From Actinopolyspora saharensis (GTDB taxonomy: Bacteria > Actinomycetota > Actinomycetes > Mycobacteriales > Pseudonocardiaceae): DNA of 64,000 nt. Of this stretch, positions 17,538 to 25,951 are shown piece after piece (position 1 is the first letter of the stretch; each line of letters begins with the position of its first letter). Location: assembly GCF_900100925.1 (NCBI RefSeq), contig NZ_FNKO01000001.1, positions 868,001-932,000 of the forward strand. The letters are read 5' to 3'. A program made the position numbers and the translations under genes. The notes under the pieces were generated by a model that worked only from the letters and a program-made list of their open reading frames with translations, searched no databases and was not told the origin of the DNA.

Positions 17538-18569
17538 GTGCTGCGAATCGTTGAGTCGGCGCGGCCGGTGCGGGACGAGCCCCTGCACCACCCGGAGGAC
17601 GTGGCGGCGGCGCTGCGGCAGGCGCTGGAGCGGGGTGAGCTGGAGCTGCCGCTGCCCGGGCGGGGCGAGACCGCGCGTCGCTGGACCGAGCTGGCCGGGC
17701 ACGGGCGGCGGGACCTGGCCCTGGCCCGGCTCGTCGAGGGGCACGCGGACGCCACGGCCATTCTGCACGAAGCCGGGCAGAAGCCGGAGCCGAACGCCCT
17801 CTACGGGGTGTGGGCCTCCCGGGCCGCGGGACGGGGCGCCGTGCTCTCCTCGGCGGGCAACGCGGCCGTGCTGACCGGAACCGTGCCGTTCTGCTCGGGC
17901 GCCGACCTGCTCGACCGGGCGTTGATCGTGGCGCGCCCGGAGGGCGCCAGCGGTGCCGAGCACGACGTGGTGTTCGACCTCGCCCTGGACGACTCCCGGG
18001 TGCGCTCGGTACCGGGCACCTGGCAGGCGACCGGCATGGCCGCCTCGCGCACGCTGGACGTCGAGCTGCGGGAGCTGCCCGTGGCCGGGCGGGAGCCCGT
18101 CGGCCCGCCCGGTTTCTACACCGCGCGGCCGGGGTTCCGGCTGGGTGGCGCGGGCGTCGCGGCGGTGTGGCTCGGCGGGGCTGTCGGGCTGCACGATCGG
18201 GTGCTCGACCTGCTCGGCCGGGGCGTGGCCGATGAGCACCAGCTGGCGCACGTGGCCGCGATGCACGTGGCGCTGGTGGCGGCCGAGAGCGCGCTGGCCC
18301 GCGTGGCCGCCACCGTGGACGAGTCGGGCACCGACCCGAGCGGGGCCGCCGACACCTGCCGGTCGGCCGTGGAGCACGCGGCCCGCCAGGTGCTGGAACG
18401 CGCTCCCCGGGTCAGCGGCCCCGGCCCGTTGACGCGGGACCCGGTCTTCAGCCGCAGGCTGGCGGACCTCGAGGTGTACGTGCGCCAGCACCACGGCGAG
18501 CGCGAACTCGCCGAGCTGGGCAGGCGGGTGCTGCACGACCGGGCGGGTGGGGGTGGCCGTGACTCCTGA
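17538..18569 (+). CDS. Acyl-CoA dehydrogenase-like flavoprotein
   Basis: A protein of about 343 residues from the GTG at 17538. It shows ACAD features: a helical N-terminal domain, a beta-domain stretch LTGTVPFCSGADLLDRALIVAR, and a C-terminal helical bundle (AAMHVALVAAESALARVAATVD). It is shorter than typical ACADs (about 380), and the C-terminal catalytic region is not canonical. It overlaps the PIG-L gene by about 23 bp, and the next two genes overlap as well, so it belongs to a four-gene operon with a deacetylase, a NodS-like methyltransferase and a glycosyltransferase. Its reaction there is unknown; a role on an acyl chain is inference. Confidence 0.75.
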   Translation: MLRIVESARPVRDEPLHHPEDVAAALRQALERGELELPLPGRGETARRWTELAGHGRRDLALARLVEGHADATAILHEAGQKPEPNALYGVWASRAAGRGAVLSSAGNAAVLTGTVPFCSGADLLDRALIVARPEGASGAEHDVVFDLALDDSRVRSVPGTWQATGMAASRTLDVELRELPVAGREPVGPPGFYTARPGFRLGGAGVAAVWLGGAVGLHDRVLDLLGRGVADEHQLAHVAAMHVALVAAESALARVAATVDESGTDPSGAADTCRSAVEHAARQVLERAPRVSGPGPLTRDPVFSRRLADLEVYVRQHHGERELAELGRRVLHDRAGGGGRDS

Positions 18570-19296
18570 TCCCGTTCCGGTCACTTCCGAAGCCGAGTGG
18601 TTGGACGCGCTCGCCCGGATCCGGCGGGGGCCTTTGGACGTGGCGGAGGGCTCCCGGGTGGTGATCGTGGCGGCGCACCCGGACGACGAGACCCTGGCGC
18701 TGGGCGGGTTCCTGCAGCAGCTGTCCGCGCGGGCGGTGCGCCTGGCCATCGTCGTGGCCACCGACGGGGAAGCCGCCTTTCCCGCGCTGTCCGCGGCGGA
18801 GCGCGCGCGGTTGGCCGACACGCGCAGGCGGGAGCTGCACGCGGCCCTGCGCGCGCACGGGTTGGGCACCGCTCCGGTGACCTGGCTGGCGTTGCCGGAC
18901 TCCCGTCTCGACGAGCACGAGCGGCGCTTGACGCGCGCGCTGCGGCCGCTGCTGGCCGGGGCCGATGCGAGCGTGGTCCCGTGGCCGGGGGACCCGCACC
19001 CGGACCACCGGGCGGCGGGCCGCGCCGCCTCGGCCGCCGCCCCCTGGGGAGGCCGGGTGTGGTCCTACCCGGTGTGGATGTGGCACTGGATGCGCCCGGA
19101 CGCCGCGGTGATCCCGTGGCGGCGTGCGGCTGTCCAGCGGCTCAGCGGTGAGCAGCGCGCGCGCAAGTCGGCGGGGCTGGCCGAGTTCGTCTCCCAGACC
19201 GGGCCGGGCCCGGCGGGCAACGGTCCCGTGCTTCCCCCGCGGGTGCTGGCGCACTTCGAACGCGACGTCGAAGTGCTGTTCGAGGAGCGCCGGTGA
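18547..19296 (+). CDS. PIG-L/LmbE-family N-deacetylase
   Basis: A 249-residue zinc-dependent deacetylase (GTG 18547, or GTG 18559). The metal motif AHPDDETLALGGFL begins near residue 43, and the third ligand motif is DPHPDHRAAG near residue 149. PIG-L enzymes remove acetyl from GlcNAc-type sugars, as MshB does in mycothiol synthesis. It is flanked by the ACAD-like gene and a NodS-like N-methyltransferase, so deacetylation followed by N-methylation of an amino sugar is a coherent proposal. Confidence 0.92.
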   Translation: MGVAVTPDPVPVTSEAEWLDALARIRRGPLDVAEGSRVVIVAAHPDDETLALGGFLQQLSARAVRLAIVVATDGEAAFPALSAAERARLADTRRRELHAALRAHGLGTAPVTWLALPDSRLDEHERRLTRALRPLLAGADASVVPWPGDPHPDHRAAGRAASAAAPWGGRVWSYPVWMWHWMRPDAAVIPWRRAAVQRLSGEQRARKSAGLAEFVSQTGPGPAGNGPVLPPRVLAHFERDVEVLFEERR

Positions 19297-19868
19297 GCAG
19301 CACACCGCTGGAACGCTTCGGCGAGCTGCACGAGAGGTGGTTCGACCCGTGGGACACCGCGCGTTCCTGGTACGAGCGGCGGAAGCGAGCCGTCGCGCTG
19401 GCCTGCCTGCCGAGACCGGCCTATCCCGCGGTGGTCGAACCGGCCTGCGGCATCGGCGCGTTCACGGCCGAGCTGGCTCCGCGGTGCGCGCGGCTGGCTG
19501 CCTCCGACGGGCTGGAGGTGGCGGTGCGGCGGGCGCGGCAGCGGCTGGCCGGCTGGCCGCACGTGAGCGTGTGCCGCCGTCGGCTGCCCGACGGCTTCCC
19601 GCCGGAGCGCGCGAGCGCCGATCTGGTCGTGCTCAGCGAGATCCTGTACTACCTCGACACCGGTGATCTCGACGCCGTCGTGGACGCGGCGGTGCGCGCC
19701 CTGCGCGGCGGGGGTGAGCTGCTCGCCGTGCACTGGCGGCCCCGCGCCGACGACGCCGCTCGTGACGGGGACTCGGCGCACCGGCGACTGCGGGAGCGCT
19801 CCGGGCTGGAGGTGCTGGTCACGCACTGCGAGGCCGAGTTCCGCGCCGAAGTGCTGGGGCTGCGTTGA
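19293..19868 (+). CDS. NodS-like SAM-dependent methyltransferase
   Basis: A 191-residue class I methyltransferase starting with the GTG at 19293 inside a GTGA overlap. It matches the NodS pattern: YERRKRAVALACLPRPAYPAVVEPACGIGAFTAEL (residues about 26-60, SAM loop EPACGIG), ADLVVLSEILYYLD (about 109-122) and a GELLAVHWRP strand. NodS N-methylates the deacetylated glucosamine of rhizobial Nod factors. Here it directly follows a deacetylase. The actual acceptor is unknown. Confidence 0.88.
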   Translation: MSSTPLERFGELHERWFDPWDTARSWYERRKRAVALACLPRPAYPAVVEPACGIGAFTAELAPRCARLAASDGLEVAVRRARQRLAGWPHVSVCRRRLPDGFPPERASADLVVLSEILYYLDTGDLDAVVDAAVRALRGGGELLAVHWRPRADDAARDGDSAHRRLRERSGLEVLVTHCEAEFRAEVLGLR

Positions 19869-20689
19869 GGTCGCGCGTCGGAGCGGTGGCCGTGGTGGTG
19901 CCGGCCCACGACGAGCAGGAGCTGCTCCCCGACTGCCTGCACAGCGTGGCCAGGGCGCTGCGTCGCGTTCCGGCCGGTGTGCGCACGGGGGTGTTCGTCG
20001 TGGCCGACCGGTGCGCCGATGGCACCGAAGCCCGCGCGCTGTCCTGCGCCGCGGAGTTCGACGAGTTCGCGCTGCTGGTCAACTCGGCCCCGCTGCAGCT
20101 GGGCGGGGTGCGCAACCTGGGGGCTGGCGGTGCGTTCCGCGCGCTGTCGGCGCACGCGCCGGGGCGGGTCTGGCTGCTGCACACCGACGCGGACACCACG
20201 GTCCCGGCGGACTGGGCGCGCGAGCACCTGCGTCACGCCGAGGGCGGCACGCACGCCGTGGCGGGGCGGGCGATGATCCGGCGCTGGTCGGGCCCGGCCG
20301 CGCCGGCGCGGTACCGCTACGAGGCCCTGGTCGCCGAGCACGTCCACGCCGGCGGGCACCACCACGTCTACGGGGCCAACCTGGGGGTGCGCGCGGACGT
20401 GTTCGCCGCGCTCGGCGGGTTCCCGGCGGTGGCGACCGGGGAGGACCACGCGTTGTGGCGGCGCGTCGTCGAGGCCGGGTGGGTGACCGGGCAGCCGAAC
20501 GAGCTGGTGGTGTTCACCAGCGACCGGACCAGGGGGCGCGCGCACGGGGGGCTGGCCGCGTTCCTGCACGAGCTGTCCGGGCGGGACCGGCCCGCGGGGG
20601 TGGTCGAGCCGGGCACGGCGTTTGGGCCGCCCGGTGGCGGGCAACACTGGGGCCATGCGCCCGTTTTCCGCACTGGACCGGATCGCTGA
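19865..20689 (+). CDS. Glycosyltransferase family 2
   Basis: A 274-residue GT-A fold enzyme with a TTG start in a TTGA overlap. The nucleotide-binding strand is VAVVVPAHDEQELLPDCL near residues 7-24, the DxD-type metal site is LLHTDADTTVP near 104-114, and the acceptor-side motif is GANLGVRADVFAALGGF, then TGEDHALWRR. It has no membrane segment, unlike NodC or cellulose synthases, so it transfers one sugar in the cytoplasm. It ends the ACAD/PIG-L/NodS-like operon and overlaps the start of the next gene by 35 bp. Confidence 0.9.
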   Translation: MRSRVGAVAVVVPAHDEQELLPDCLHSVARALRRVPAGVRTGVFVVADRCADGTEARALSCAAEFDEFALLVNSAPLQLGGVRNLGAGGAFRALSAHAPGRVWLLHTDADTTVPADWAREHLRHAEGGTHAVAGRAMIRRWSGPAAPARYRYEALVAEHVHAGGHHHVYGANLGVRADVFAALGGFPAVATGEDHALWRRVVEAGWVTGQPNELVVFTSDRTRGRAHGGLAAFLHELSGRDRPAGVVEPGTAFGPPGGGQHWGHAPVFRTGPDR

Positions 20690-21563
20690 GTGGTCCTGGT
20701 TGGACAAGCCCGCCTCGGCACTGCGCGACGCGGTGTTCGCCGTGCTGCGGAACCGCCGGTTCCGGGACGTGCTCCACGGCGTGTGGCTGGGGCACCCCGT
20801 GCACCCGATGCTGGTGCAAGCGCCTGTGGGCGCGTTCCTGTCCGCCGGGGTGCTCGACGCGTCCCCCGAGCGGGGGGCGGGGGAGCGGCGCGCGGCCGAG
20901 TCGCTGATCGGACTGGGGGTGGTGACCAGCCTTCCGGCCACGCTGGCCGGGGCGGCCGATTTCGCGCAGGGGCACGAGGAGCAGCAGCGCACCGGGCTGG
21001 TTCACGCCGCGACCAACGGTGCCGCGTTGACGAGTTACGTGCTGTCCCTGCGCTGGCGGGCCGGGGGGCGCGACCGCGCCGGGGTGCTGGCCGGGTGGAC
21101 GGGGCTGGCGCTGATCGCGGCCGGTGGGCTGCTGGGCGGGCACCTGTCGTACCACCAGTCCACCGGGGTCAACCACGCCGACGCGGTCCCGCACGTGGCC
21201 CCGGAGGACTGGACGGACCTCGGTGCGCTGAGCGAGCTGCGGGACCGGGTGCCGAGCAGGCGGATGGTGGGCGAGGTGCCCGTGGTGGTCGTGCGGGACG
21301 GGACGGAGCTGCACGTGCTGGCCGACCGGTGCAGCCACGCCTCGGGCCCGCTGTCCGACGGGACGCTGTCCTGGCGGGCGGGGAGCTCGGGCAACGCGCC
21401 GTGCCTGCAGTGCCCGTGGCACGGCAGCGTGTTCCGGCTCTCCGACGGAGGTGTGGAGCACGGCCCGGCGACGGCTCCCCAGCCGACGTTTCACACCCGG
21501 GTGGTGGGTGGCCGCGTGCAGGCCAGGGTGCGGCGCATTCCGGGTGTGCCCGCAGGCGGGTGA
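20655..21563 (+). CDS. DUF2231 membrane domain fused to Rieske [2Fe-2S] domain
   Basis: A 302-residue protein from the ATG at 20655. Residues 35-175 form the DUF2231 membrane module (VWLGHPVHPMLVQAPVGAFLSA, with the His pair typical of the family, and about four helices). Residues 190-290 are a Rieske ferredoxin domain with CSHASGPLSDG and CLQCPWHGSVF, giving the Cys-X-His / Cys-X2-His cluster ligands. The fusion places a [2Fe-2S] centre on a cytoplasmic-membrane anchor, suggesting electron transfer to or from the membrane. The partner is unknown. It overlaps the preceding GT2 gene by 35 bp. Confidence 0.9.
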   Translation: MRPFSALDRIAEWSWLDKPASALRDAVFAVLRNRRFRDVLHGVWLGHPVHPMLVQAPVGAFLSAGVLDASPERGAGERRAAESLIGLGVVTSLPATLAGAADFAQGHEEQQRTGLVHAATNGAALTSYVLSLRWRAGGRDRAGVLAGWTGLALIAAGGLLGGHLSYHQSTGVNHADAVPHVAPEDWTDLGALSELRDRVPSRRMVGEVPVVVVRDGTELHVLADRCSHASGPLSDGTLSWRAGSSGNAPCLQCPWHGSVFRLSDGGVEHGPATAPQPTFHTRVVGGRVQARVRRIPGVPAGG

Positions 21564-21626
21564 GCCTCGCGCGCCGTTCGCCTCCCTCGGGGCCGTCTCC
21601 GGGCCCGCTCGCCGGGGCGGGCCGTT

Positions 21627-24221
21627 TCAGGAGCGGGCGGGTCCGCTGCCGCTGTGCTCCGCCGTGCGCCGCTCGCGTGCCGCGGTCGGCGCCAGGGTGA
21701 AGTCGTGGCGGGCCTGCGCCCGGCCGGGCACGGGCAGCGGGGCGAACCGGGCGTCCGAGACGAACCCGGCGGCGCTGGTGACCACGGTGACCGCGTCGGC
21801 GGGCAGTTCGGGGAAGGCGTAGGTGCCCCGGTCGTCGGCGTCGATCCGGCCGAGCTGCTGCCCGTGCGTGCCGATCACGGTGATCACGGCGTGCGGCAGC
21901 GGGTCGCCCGCGGTGTCGCGCACGACACCGTGCAGACCGGTGCCGCCGCTTCCGCGGTGCTCCTCGTGGCCGTCCGGTGTGGATTCCCACCCCGCGGGCG
22001 CTGCGGTGCCACCGGTGGTCTCGGCCTCGGGGAGCAGGTGCGGGTCGGCGGTCATGTCCCCGGGCACGGCGAGCTGGTACAGCACCTGGTGCAGCCGGGA
22101 GAGCGAGTGCCGCACCGGCTCCGTGGCCGGGGTGGTGGGGTGCTCCAGGGCCCGGCCCGCCAGGGACAGGTCCCGGTCGATGCCCGGGGCGGTGCGGTCC
22201 GGCCGGTGTTCGGCGAGCGCGTCGGCGACGGCGGCGAGGTAGCCGCAGGCGTGACCGGCTCCCTCGACCCGGTAGTCGGGTTCCACGTGCCGCAGCCCCG
22301 CCGCCAGCTGGCGGGCGTAGCTGGCGCAGGCCGTGTAGAACACCAGCCGGTGGCGGAACCACCGCACGTCGTTGCCGCCGATGGGGTGGCGGGTCAGCGG
22401 GTCGGCGATCAGCTGTATCTGCTGCAGTCGCTGGTCGAGCACGCGGGACAGCCCGTCCGGGCTCTGCTGCTGTTCGGCGGGCTCGTCGGCCTGGTTCTCG
22501 TCGGTGCGGCTCTCGTCGGGCACGCCGAGGCGGTGCGCGGCGGCCCGCAGCAGCACGGCGAGATCGGTGAAGAAGCTCGCGCGGGCGCTGCGCACGGTGT
22601 CCCGGGTGCTCAGCGGCACCACCACCAGCGAGACGAGGATCCCGCTGGCGGCGCCCACGGCGGTCTCCTCCAGGCGCAGCAGCATCACCTGGTCGGAGAG
22701 CTGGTTCAACACCGTGTACAGCTGGCCCACCAGGATCGTGATGAAAAAGATCATGAACGCGTAGGAGACGCGCATCAGGTAGAAGCCGCAGAAGATGCAG
22801 GCCAGGATCACCGCGAGGATCAGCGGGGTGTTGCCTGCGGTGAGCTGGGCCAGCCACAGGGCGGCGAACAGCCCCGCGCAGGTGCCCACCACGCGGTTGA
22901 CCGCCTTGATGGAGGTCTCGGAGCGCGTGGAGGCGCCGGTGAACACCACGAACGCGGCTATCGCCGCCCAGTAGTACCGCGTGGGCGACACCGCCAGCCC
23001 GGCCAGCACGGCCAGCGCTCCGGCCACGGTGACCTGGATGGCCTGCCGCGTGTTCAGGTCCAGCCTGCTGAGCGGGTTCCAGCGGGAGCCGCGGGCGGGC
23101 ACGCCGCCGGCCACGGCGGCGGAGCCGGGCAGGTTGCCCATCGCCAGGGTGACGGCGGGGGCGAATTCCTCGGCGTGGTGCCGCTGTCCGGAGTCCTGGT
23201 CCGTCCAGTCCCGCACGATCGCGACGAAGTCCTGCACCGAGGCGGCGAGCTGGCGGACCGCTCCGGACAGCGCCTCGTCGGGAGTGGACATCGACCGCAG
23301 CTCGCGCGCGGCCCGCACCGCCGCCTCGTGATCGCTGGTGGCCAGCGCCCGCATCGTGCGGGCCGCCACCGCCCGCAGCTCCGCCGGGGCCCGGGTGAGC
23401 GGGGAAACGCTCGCGGCGACGCCCTCCACGGCGAGCTGGGCGTCGATGAGCTGGCGGCGCAGCCCGGCCGCGGAGCGCCCCCGCGGTGTGGACTCCTGCT
23501 CACCGAGCCATCCCTCGACCATCAGCGCGGCCTCGGCGAGTCGGACCTGCCTGCCGTGCAGGCGGCGCCACATCCGCTGGGTGGGCTCCTCGGCGGCGAG
23601 GATGTCGGCGCCGGTGGCGGCCACCGCGCGTCCCCGGCTGCGGAAGGCGCTCAGCGTGCGCCGCAGCGTCCGGCCCACGTGCACCCGCAGCACCGTCGTC
23701 GACAGCACCAGCAGGGTCACCGTGGCCACGGCGACCGACAGCAGCAGCGTGGGCAGTTGGTCGGGCGTGGCCCCGAGGAAGGTGGTGAAGAAGTAGCCCA
23801 TCCAGGCCATGAACCCGTAGAAGAAGAACGCCATGCCGAACCGGCGCACGAACACCGCGGCGAACATCATCGCCACGAACAGGGTGAGCCGCAGCGCGTG
23901 GTGGCCGGAGGTCAGCATGGACGGCACCATTCCCACGCCGATCGCGACGGGGAAGAAGGCCGCGGTGCGGATCTTGGGCCAGACCTGCGATCCGGTCAGC
24001 GCCATCGCGCCCATCATGCCCACGACCGCGCCGAGCAACATGACCACCAGCGATCCGCGCGGGCCCGCCTCGAGCAGCAGGTCGAGCCCGTACTCGACGA
24101 GCAGCGTCGTGCCCACGGCCAGCACGCCGGACAGGGCCAGCCGCAACCGGTTCAGCCCGGGGTCGGAGGCCACGATCCGGTCCCAGGCCTGTCGCGTCCC
24201 GTCTCGCAAACTGTTCGCCAC
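21627..24221 (-). CDS. FUSC-family transporter with C-terminal carboxypeptidase-regulatory-like domain
   Basis: About 864 residues. Two FUSC/aromatic-acid-exporter modules are visible, each with several helices: LALSGVLAVGTTLLVEYGLDLLL near residue 28 and QAIQVTVAGALAVLAGLAVSP near residue 392. A long soluble helical segment lies between them. The C-terminal 90 residues (GLHGVVRDTAGDPLPHAVITVIG, then GTYAFPELPADAVTVVTSAAGF) form a carboxypeptidase-D regulatory-like beta sandwich, which is unusual on this family. GTG 24221 is preferred because GGAGGT sits four bases upstream; the GTG at 24227 is too close. It is probably an exporter of aromatic acids or other small anions. Confidence 0.85.
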   Translation of the reverse strand: MANSLRDGTRQAWDRIVASDPGLNRLRLALSGVLAVGTTLLVEYGLDLLLEAGPRGSLVVMLLGAVVGMMGAMALTGSQVWPKIRTAAFFPVAIGVGMVPSMLTSGHHALRLTLFVAMMFAAVFVRRFGMAFFFYGFMAWMGYFFTTFLGATPDQLPTLLLSVAVATVTLLVLSTTVLRVHVGRTLRRTLSAFRSRGRAVAATGADILAAEEPTQRMWRRLHGRQVRLAEAALMVEGWLGEQESTPRGRSAAGLRRQLIDAQLAVEGVAASVSPLTRAPAELRAVAARTMRALATSDHEAAVRAARELRSMSTPDEALSGAVRQLAASVQDFVAIVRDWTDQDSGQRHHAEEFAPAVTLAMGNLPGSAAVAGGVPARGSRWNPLSRLDLNTRQAIQVTVAGALAVLAGLAVSPTRYYWAAIAAFVVFTGASTRSETSIKAVNRVVGTCAGLFAALWLAQLTAGNTPLILAVILACIFCGFYLMRVSYAFMIFFITILVGQLYTVLNQLSDQVMLLRLEETAVGAASGILVSLVVVPLSTRDTVRSARASFFTDLAVLLRAAAHRLGVPDESRTDENQADEPAEQQQSPDGLSRVLDQRLQQIQLIADPLTRHPIGGNDVRWFRHRLVFYTACASYARQLAAGLRHVEPDYRVEGAGHACGYLAAVADALAEHRPDRTAPGIDRDLSLAGRALEHPTTPATEPVRHSLSRLHQVLYQLAVPGDMTADPHLLPEAETTGGTAAPAGWESTPDGHEEHRGSGGTGLHGVVRDTAGDPLPHAVITVIGTHGQQLGRIDADDRGTYAFPELPADAVTVVTSAAGFVSDARFAPLPVPGRAQARHDFTLAPTAARERRTAEHSGSGPARS

Positions 24222-24952
24222 GAACACCTCCGCTCGTCAACGCGCGAAGCTCACCCGGGCAGCGGTCTCCGCTCCGGAGACGTGGGACGGCGTTCCCCGA
24301 ACCGGCGTTCCCCGAACCGGGGTTGTCCGAGCCGGCCACCGTCCGCGCGGGGATTCGCCGACCGCGCGGGGCGTGCCGGAGGGTTTCCGTCGCACCGCGT
24401 GCGGTGGCGGGGCGCGGAATCCGACTCCTGTCCGCCGCCCACCGGCCGTGGCGGGTTCCGGGGCCGTGGGGCACCGGGTGCTTCGAGATCGTGATCGGCG
24501 CTGTGGTCACAGCGCCACGGACCAGGAACCGTCGGGGCGGAAACAGCGTCGATGCAGACCGTGAAATCCCCGAACGGGTTCCGTCGGAAACGCTATCATC
24601 GTGCCGCCCGCGCTGGACGCGGGCGTGATCTTCGCCGGTTTTCCCGGTGATTCGTTCGGGGGCGACGACTGCGGCACGTCGAGCGTTTATAGTGGTTGTG
24701 CGCAGCTAAAATATTGTTCAGTTGGGTCGGTCGGCCGCGGTGTTCGAATGCCGTACGGCGGGTCGGTACGCTATTCCCGCCGCGGCTGCGATTTTTCCCT
24801 CGTTCTCGCTTCGCGGACGGTGATGGGATTTTTCCGTTTTCAGTTCCGATTTCCTTTTTCGGCGGTGCTGGGGATTTCGTCCGCCTCGGTGGCGGTGTCG
24901 CCGGTGTCCGTTTCGTCGTCGACGGCTATCGTGGAGGCACGAGGGAGGGACT
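24222..24952. other. 731-bp non-coding gap upstream of FUSC and pirin genes
   Basis: The divergent gap lacks a supportable gene. From about 24690 to 24870 the DNA is clearly AT-richer (GTTTATAGTGG, GCTAAAATATTG, GATTTTTCC), in keeping with promoters. The direct repeat CGAACCGGCGTTCCCC occurs at about 24298-24330. A frame running through the region has no family resemblance and is taken as chance. Confidence 0.35.
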
Positions 24953-25933
24953 GTGAGCAATCTGGAGACCGCGCCGGAGGAGCTGGTGTGCTCGGCGACA
25001 CCGGCCGATGACGCCCCGAGCGGGGTGGTGCTCGACTCGCGGGAGGTGCCCCTGGGCGGGCCCCGCGCGATGCGGGTGCGGCGCACGCTGCCGCAGCGCG
25101 CCCGGTCGTTGATCGGCGCCTGGTGTTTCGTGGACCACTACGGTCCCGAGGACGTGTCGGCCACCGGCGGGATGCGGGTGCCCGGGCATCCGCACGTCGG
25201 GCTGCGGACGGTGTCGTGGCTGTTCAGCGGCGAGATCGAACACCGCGACACGACCGGGGCGCACGCGTTCGTGCGTCCCGGCGAGCTCAACCTGATGACG
25301 GCGGGCAGCGGGATCGCGCACTCGGAGTACTCCACCTCGCGGACCGGTGTGCTGCACGGTGTGCAGCTGTGGCTGGCGCTGCCCGAGGACCACCGCTTCA
25401 CCGCCCCGGGCTTCGAGCACTACGCGCCGTCGGCGTTCGAGCACGCGGGCGCGCGGGTGCTGGTCTTCCTGGGGGAGCTGTGCGGGGTGAGCTCGCCGGT
25501 GCGCACCTTCTCCCCGCTGCTCGGTGCCGAGCTCACGCTGCCTGCCGGGCGGACGCTGCGGTTGGATGTGGACCCGACGTTCGAGCACGGGGTGCTCGTC
25601 GACACCGGGGCGGTCACCACCGCCGGTGTCGACGCCACTGCCGGGCAGCTGGTCTACCGGGCGCCGGGAGCGCGCGAGGTGTCGCTGCGCGCCGGGGACG
25701 AGGGTGCGCGGGTGCTGCTGCTCGGGGGACGGCCTCTCGAGGAGCGGATCGTGATGTGGTGGAACTTCGTCGGGCGCACCCACGAGGAGATCCTGGCCTG
25801 GCGGGAGCAGTGGCACGCCGCGCGTGCCGGTGGCGGGGCGGACTCGACGCGGTTCGGGGCGTTTCCGGTGCAGTGGCAGGAGACGCTGCCCGCTCCCGAG
25901 CCGCCCGCCGCCCGGCTCAAGCCGCGCGGGTGA
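24953..25933 (+). CDS. Pirin-family protein
   Basis: A 326-residue bicupin of the pirin family, started by the GTG at 24953 behind GAGGGAGGGA. The N-terminal cupin has the metal ligands in GHPHVGLRTVSWLFSGEIEHRD (two His) and in GSGIAHSEYS, and the C-terminal cupin is the usual degenerate one. The LHGVQLWLALPEDHR segment is diagnostic. Pirins act as quercetinase-like dioxygenases or redox-state sensors; which applies here cannot be told. It is convergent with the DUF2339 gene, with only 18 bp between the stops. Confidence 0.92.
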   Translation: MSNLETAPEELVCSATPADDAPSGVVLDSREVPLGGPRAMRVRRTLPQRARSLIGAWCFVDHYGPEDVSATGGMRVPGHPHVGLRTVSWLFSGEIEHRDTTGAHAFVRPGELNLMTAGSGIAHSEYSTSRTGVLHGVQLWLALPEDHRFTAPGFEHYAPSAFEHAGARVLVFLGELCGVSSPVRTFSPLLGAELTLPAGRTLRLDVDPTFEHGVLVDTGAVTTAGVDATAGQLVYRAPGAREVSLRAGDEGARVLLLGGRPLEERIVMWWNFVGRTHEEILAWREQWHAARAGGGADSTRFGAFPVQWQETLPAPEPPAARLKPRG

Positions 25934-25951
25934 GGTGCGGCTCGGGCGGTG

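Noticed and set aside
21654..24494. A 946-codon open frame on the plus strand opposite the FUSC gene
   Set aside because: Its composition (Gly/His/Gln/Arg repeats) is typical of antisense shadows. The minus-strand frame has membrane helices and domains that match a family.
24740..24760. A GTTCGAATGCC stretch resembling a tRNA T-arm
   Set aside because: No acceptor, D- or anticodon stems could be paired around it.
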